Source: Cohaesibacter intestini (lineage in GTDB: Bacteria; Pseudomonadota; Alphaproteobacteria; Rhizobiales; Cohaesibacteraceae). Taken from it: a DNA stretch of 64,000 bases. Below are positions 61,609 through 64,000 of the stretch, piece after piece. The notes beneath the pieces are model-generated. The model was not told the origin of the DNA. It searched no databases and was given only the letters and a program-made list of their open reading frames with translations. The stretch is from positions 496,001-560,000 of the forward strand of contig NZ_QODK01000002.1 of NCBI RefSeq assembly GCF_003324485.1. Reading direction: 5' to 3'. Every line of letters starts with the position of its first letter. Position 1 is the stretch's first letter. A program made the translations under genes and the position numbers.

Positions 61609-62460
61609 ATGGCAAGCACAGCAGAAGTTCGCAGTCATTATGACACGCCAGCCGCCTTGTTCGAACTATTCCTGGACGATCACTATTTATCCTACAGCGC
61701 AGGACAATGGCAGGATCATGATGATCTTGAGACCGCTCAAACGCGCAATCTGACGGCAATCACGCACACCATAGCTCTGGACGCTGACAAATCCGTTTTG
61801 GATATCGGCTGTGGCTGGGGTGCCTTCACCTGCCAATGCCTCGAGCAGGCGACACACGCCCATTATCTTGGCCTGACACCCAGCCCCGCCCAGATCGCCT
61901 ATATCAAGCACCGCTTTCCCAATCATCCCGCACTGCGGGAAACCACTTGGCAAAGCTACGCACAGAATGGTCAGCGCTTCGACGCACTGGTTGCTCTGGA
62001 ATCAACCGAACATATTGCCTCCTACAAATCTCGTAGGGATGGCACGGCAATCAAGGAATACAGACACTTTTTCCAAAGCTGTGCCGAGCTGTCAAAGGAT
62101 CACGCTCCCCTCTATCTTCAGACATCTGCCGTTCAACGCCTCCCGCGCACACGTGCCGAGTTGAAAGACTGGAACTTCTTACTGCACGCGGTCTTTGCCG
62201 GTTCGGCCCTTCCCGACCTGCCCATCCTGGAGCAGGCAAGCGACGGCAGCCACACCATCACCCAATGTGACTGGAATGCGGAGGATTATATCAAGACGCT
62301 GCAAGCATGGTGCAAACGCCTGAGAAGCAACGAAGATACCTTCATCGCCAAATTCGGGCGAAGGCAGTATCACTTTTATCAAACCTATCTGGAGAGCTGC
62401 ATTCGACTGTTTGATAGCGGGATAGCCAACCTGCTACGCCTCCGGCTGGAAAAGAAATAG
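61609..62460 (+). CDS. Cyclopropane-fatty-acid-synthase-like SAM methyltransferase
   Basis: A 283-residue methyltransferase of the mycolic/cyclopropane synthase group. VRSHYDTPAALFELFLDDHY, LSYSAGQWQDHDDLETAQTR and SAM motif I VLDIGCGWGAF (63-73) match CfA synthase patterns (HYD, LEEAQ, LDIGCGWG). The usual C-terminal membrane-lipid-binding end is less clear. It could methylate or cyclopropanate an unsaturated acyl chain, or be a small-molecule methyltransferase; the upstream KAS III-like enzyme suggests an acyl product. ATG 61609 follows GAGAAG. A terminator shared with the convergent tuf follows. Confidence 0.78.
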   Translation: MASTAEVRSHYDTPAALFELFLDDHYLSYSAGQWQDHDDLETAQTRNLTAITHTIALDADKSVLDIGCGWGAFTCQCLEQATHAHYLGLTPSPAQIAYIKHRFPNHPALRETTWQSYAQNGQRFDALVALESTEHIASYKSRRDGTAIKEYRHFFQSCAELSKDHAPLYLQTSAVQRLPRTRAELKDWNFLLHAVFAGSALPDLPILEQASDGSHTITQCDWNAEDYIKTLQAWCKRLRSNEDTFIAKFGRRQYHFYQTYLESCIRLFDSGIANLLRLRLEKK

Positions 62461-62465
62461 GCAAC

Positions 62466-62494
62466 AAAAAAGCCCCGCTCTGCTGAGCGGGGCT
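62466..62494. terminator. Bidirectional terminator between the methyltransferase and tuf copy 2
   Basis: AGCCCCGCTC (62471-62480) and GAGCGGGGCT (62485-62494) pair perfectly around TGCT. The minus strand continues with T6, so it is a good terminator for tuf; on the plus strand only TCTC follows. Confidence 0.9.
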
Positions 62495-62521
62495 TCTCAA
62501 GAATTCTGATGTTCGCGAGAC

Positions 62522-63712
<1,191 letters not shown>

Positions 63713-63868
63713 GGAAACAGCTCTCGTCGTCTTCAGGCCAATCGAGTTGGCTCACTTCAGCGCAAAAGGGAAGCAACTCTTCTCTGCAAGAAGCCGCAAA
63801 CCCGGTTCAACACAAAAAGACCGTATTGGAAGGAAATTCGAGCCGACCTGATCGATAGCTGGAGACGG

Positions 63869-63942
63869 TGGAGCGGGTGAAGGGAATCGAACCCTCGTCA
63901 TCAGCTTGGAAGGCTGTTGCTCTACCATTGAGCTACACCCGC
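63869..63942 (-). tRNA. tRNA-Gly(TCC)
   Basis: The minus strand folds with acceptor GCGGGTG/CACCCGC, D arm GCTCAATGGTAGAGC, anticodon loop CTTCCAA in stem CAGC/GCTG (anticodon TCC, codons GGA/GGG) and T arm GAGGGTTCGATTCCCTTC, with encoded CCA. It lies upstream of tuf copy 2 and downstream of the partial tRNA, an order shared with the E. coli tRNA-tufB locus. Confidence 0.95.
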
Positions 63943-63962
63943 GCGAGACTACAAGATGAAGA

Positions 63963-64000
63963 TGGTGGAGGAGGCTGGATTCGAACCAGCGTACGCTAAG
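63963..64000 (-). tRNA. Partial tRNA, probably tRNA-Tyr
   Basis: The 3-prime 38 bases of a minus-strand tRNA are present: T arm GCTGG-TTCGAAT-CCAGC, acceptor strand CTCCTCC, discriminator A and encoded CCA. The preceding CTTAGCGTAC looks like the long variable arm of a class II tRNA. Acceptor GGAGGAG and the neighbouring tRNA-Gly and tuf make Tyr the best guess. The 5-prime half and anticodon lie outside the window. Confidence 0.6.

Overview
The window reads as a chromosomal segment of an alphaproteobacterium, most likely of the Hyphomicrobiales and perhaps Cohaesibacter-like (inference; no 16S gene is present). Supporting signs are an ATP12-type F1 assembly chaperone next to an RluC-like synthase, the short-LID adenylate kinase beside secY, a 65-residue single-helix SecE, a leucine-catabolism pair with a MerR-type regulator, TRAP transport, a lone Flp-type pilin, and the chain tRNA-Tyr, tRNA-Gly, tuf, tRNA-Trp, secE, nusG, rpl, rpoBC, str, S10, spc, alpha on one strand. 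No insertion sequence, prophage or CRISPR array was seen.

Layout. 1-7262: a truncated DUF599 membrane protein, an EamA exporter, a secreted SH3-like protein, isovaleryl-CoA dehydrogenase with a hotdog thioesterase and a LiuR-like MerR regulator, a VOC protein, the Mg2+ channel MgtE and a periplasmic chalcone-isomerase-like protein. 7388-17991 is the accessory, catabolic part. One minus-strand run holds a D-glutamate-cyclase-like (DUF1445) protein, TRAP DctPQM, DUF2848 and an amidase, with a divergent LysR regulator. The next holds an RpiR regulator, an amino-acid binding protein, an N-succinylamino-acid racemase-like enolase and a GNAT acyltransferase. Together they suggest uptake and processing of an amide, lactam or D-amino acid; the substrate is unknown. 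18282-28000: tRNA-Leu(GAG), an isolated FliN-like protein, lipB, the Flp-like pilin, folP-folB-folK, then a compact minus-strand run degP-like, rarA, crcB, rluC, HAD phosphatase and ATP12.

28042-58871 is the transcription and translation superoperon, all on the minus strand: secE-nusG-rplK-rplA, rplJ-rplL-rpoB-rpoC, rpsL-rpsG-fusA-tuf, rpsJ to rplO, then secY-adk-rpsM-rpsK-rpoA-rplQ. Intrinsic terminators lie after rpoC, after rplQ and, unusually, between rplO and secY. 58970-64000: tRNA-Trp, a divergent PRPP synthetase, a plus-strand pair (KAS III-like condensing enzyme and cyclopropane-synthase-like methyltransferase), a second tuf identical to the first, tRNA-Gly(TCC) and the 3-prime part of a probable tRNA-Tyr cut by the window edge. 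The condensing enzyme and methyltransferase interrupt an otherwise highly conserved gene run and are the best candidates for something uncharacterised, together with the D-amino-acid-like cluster.
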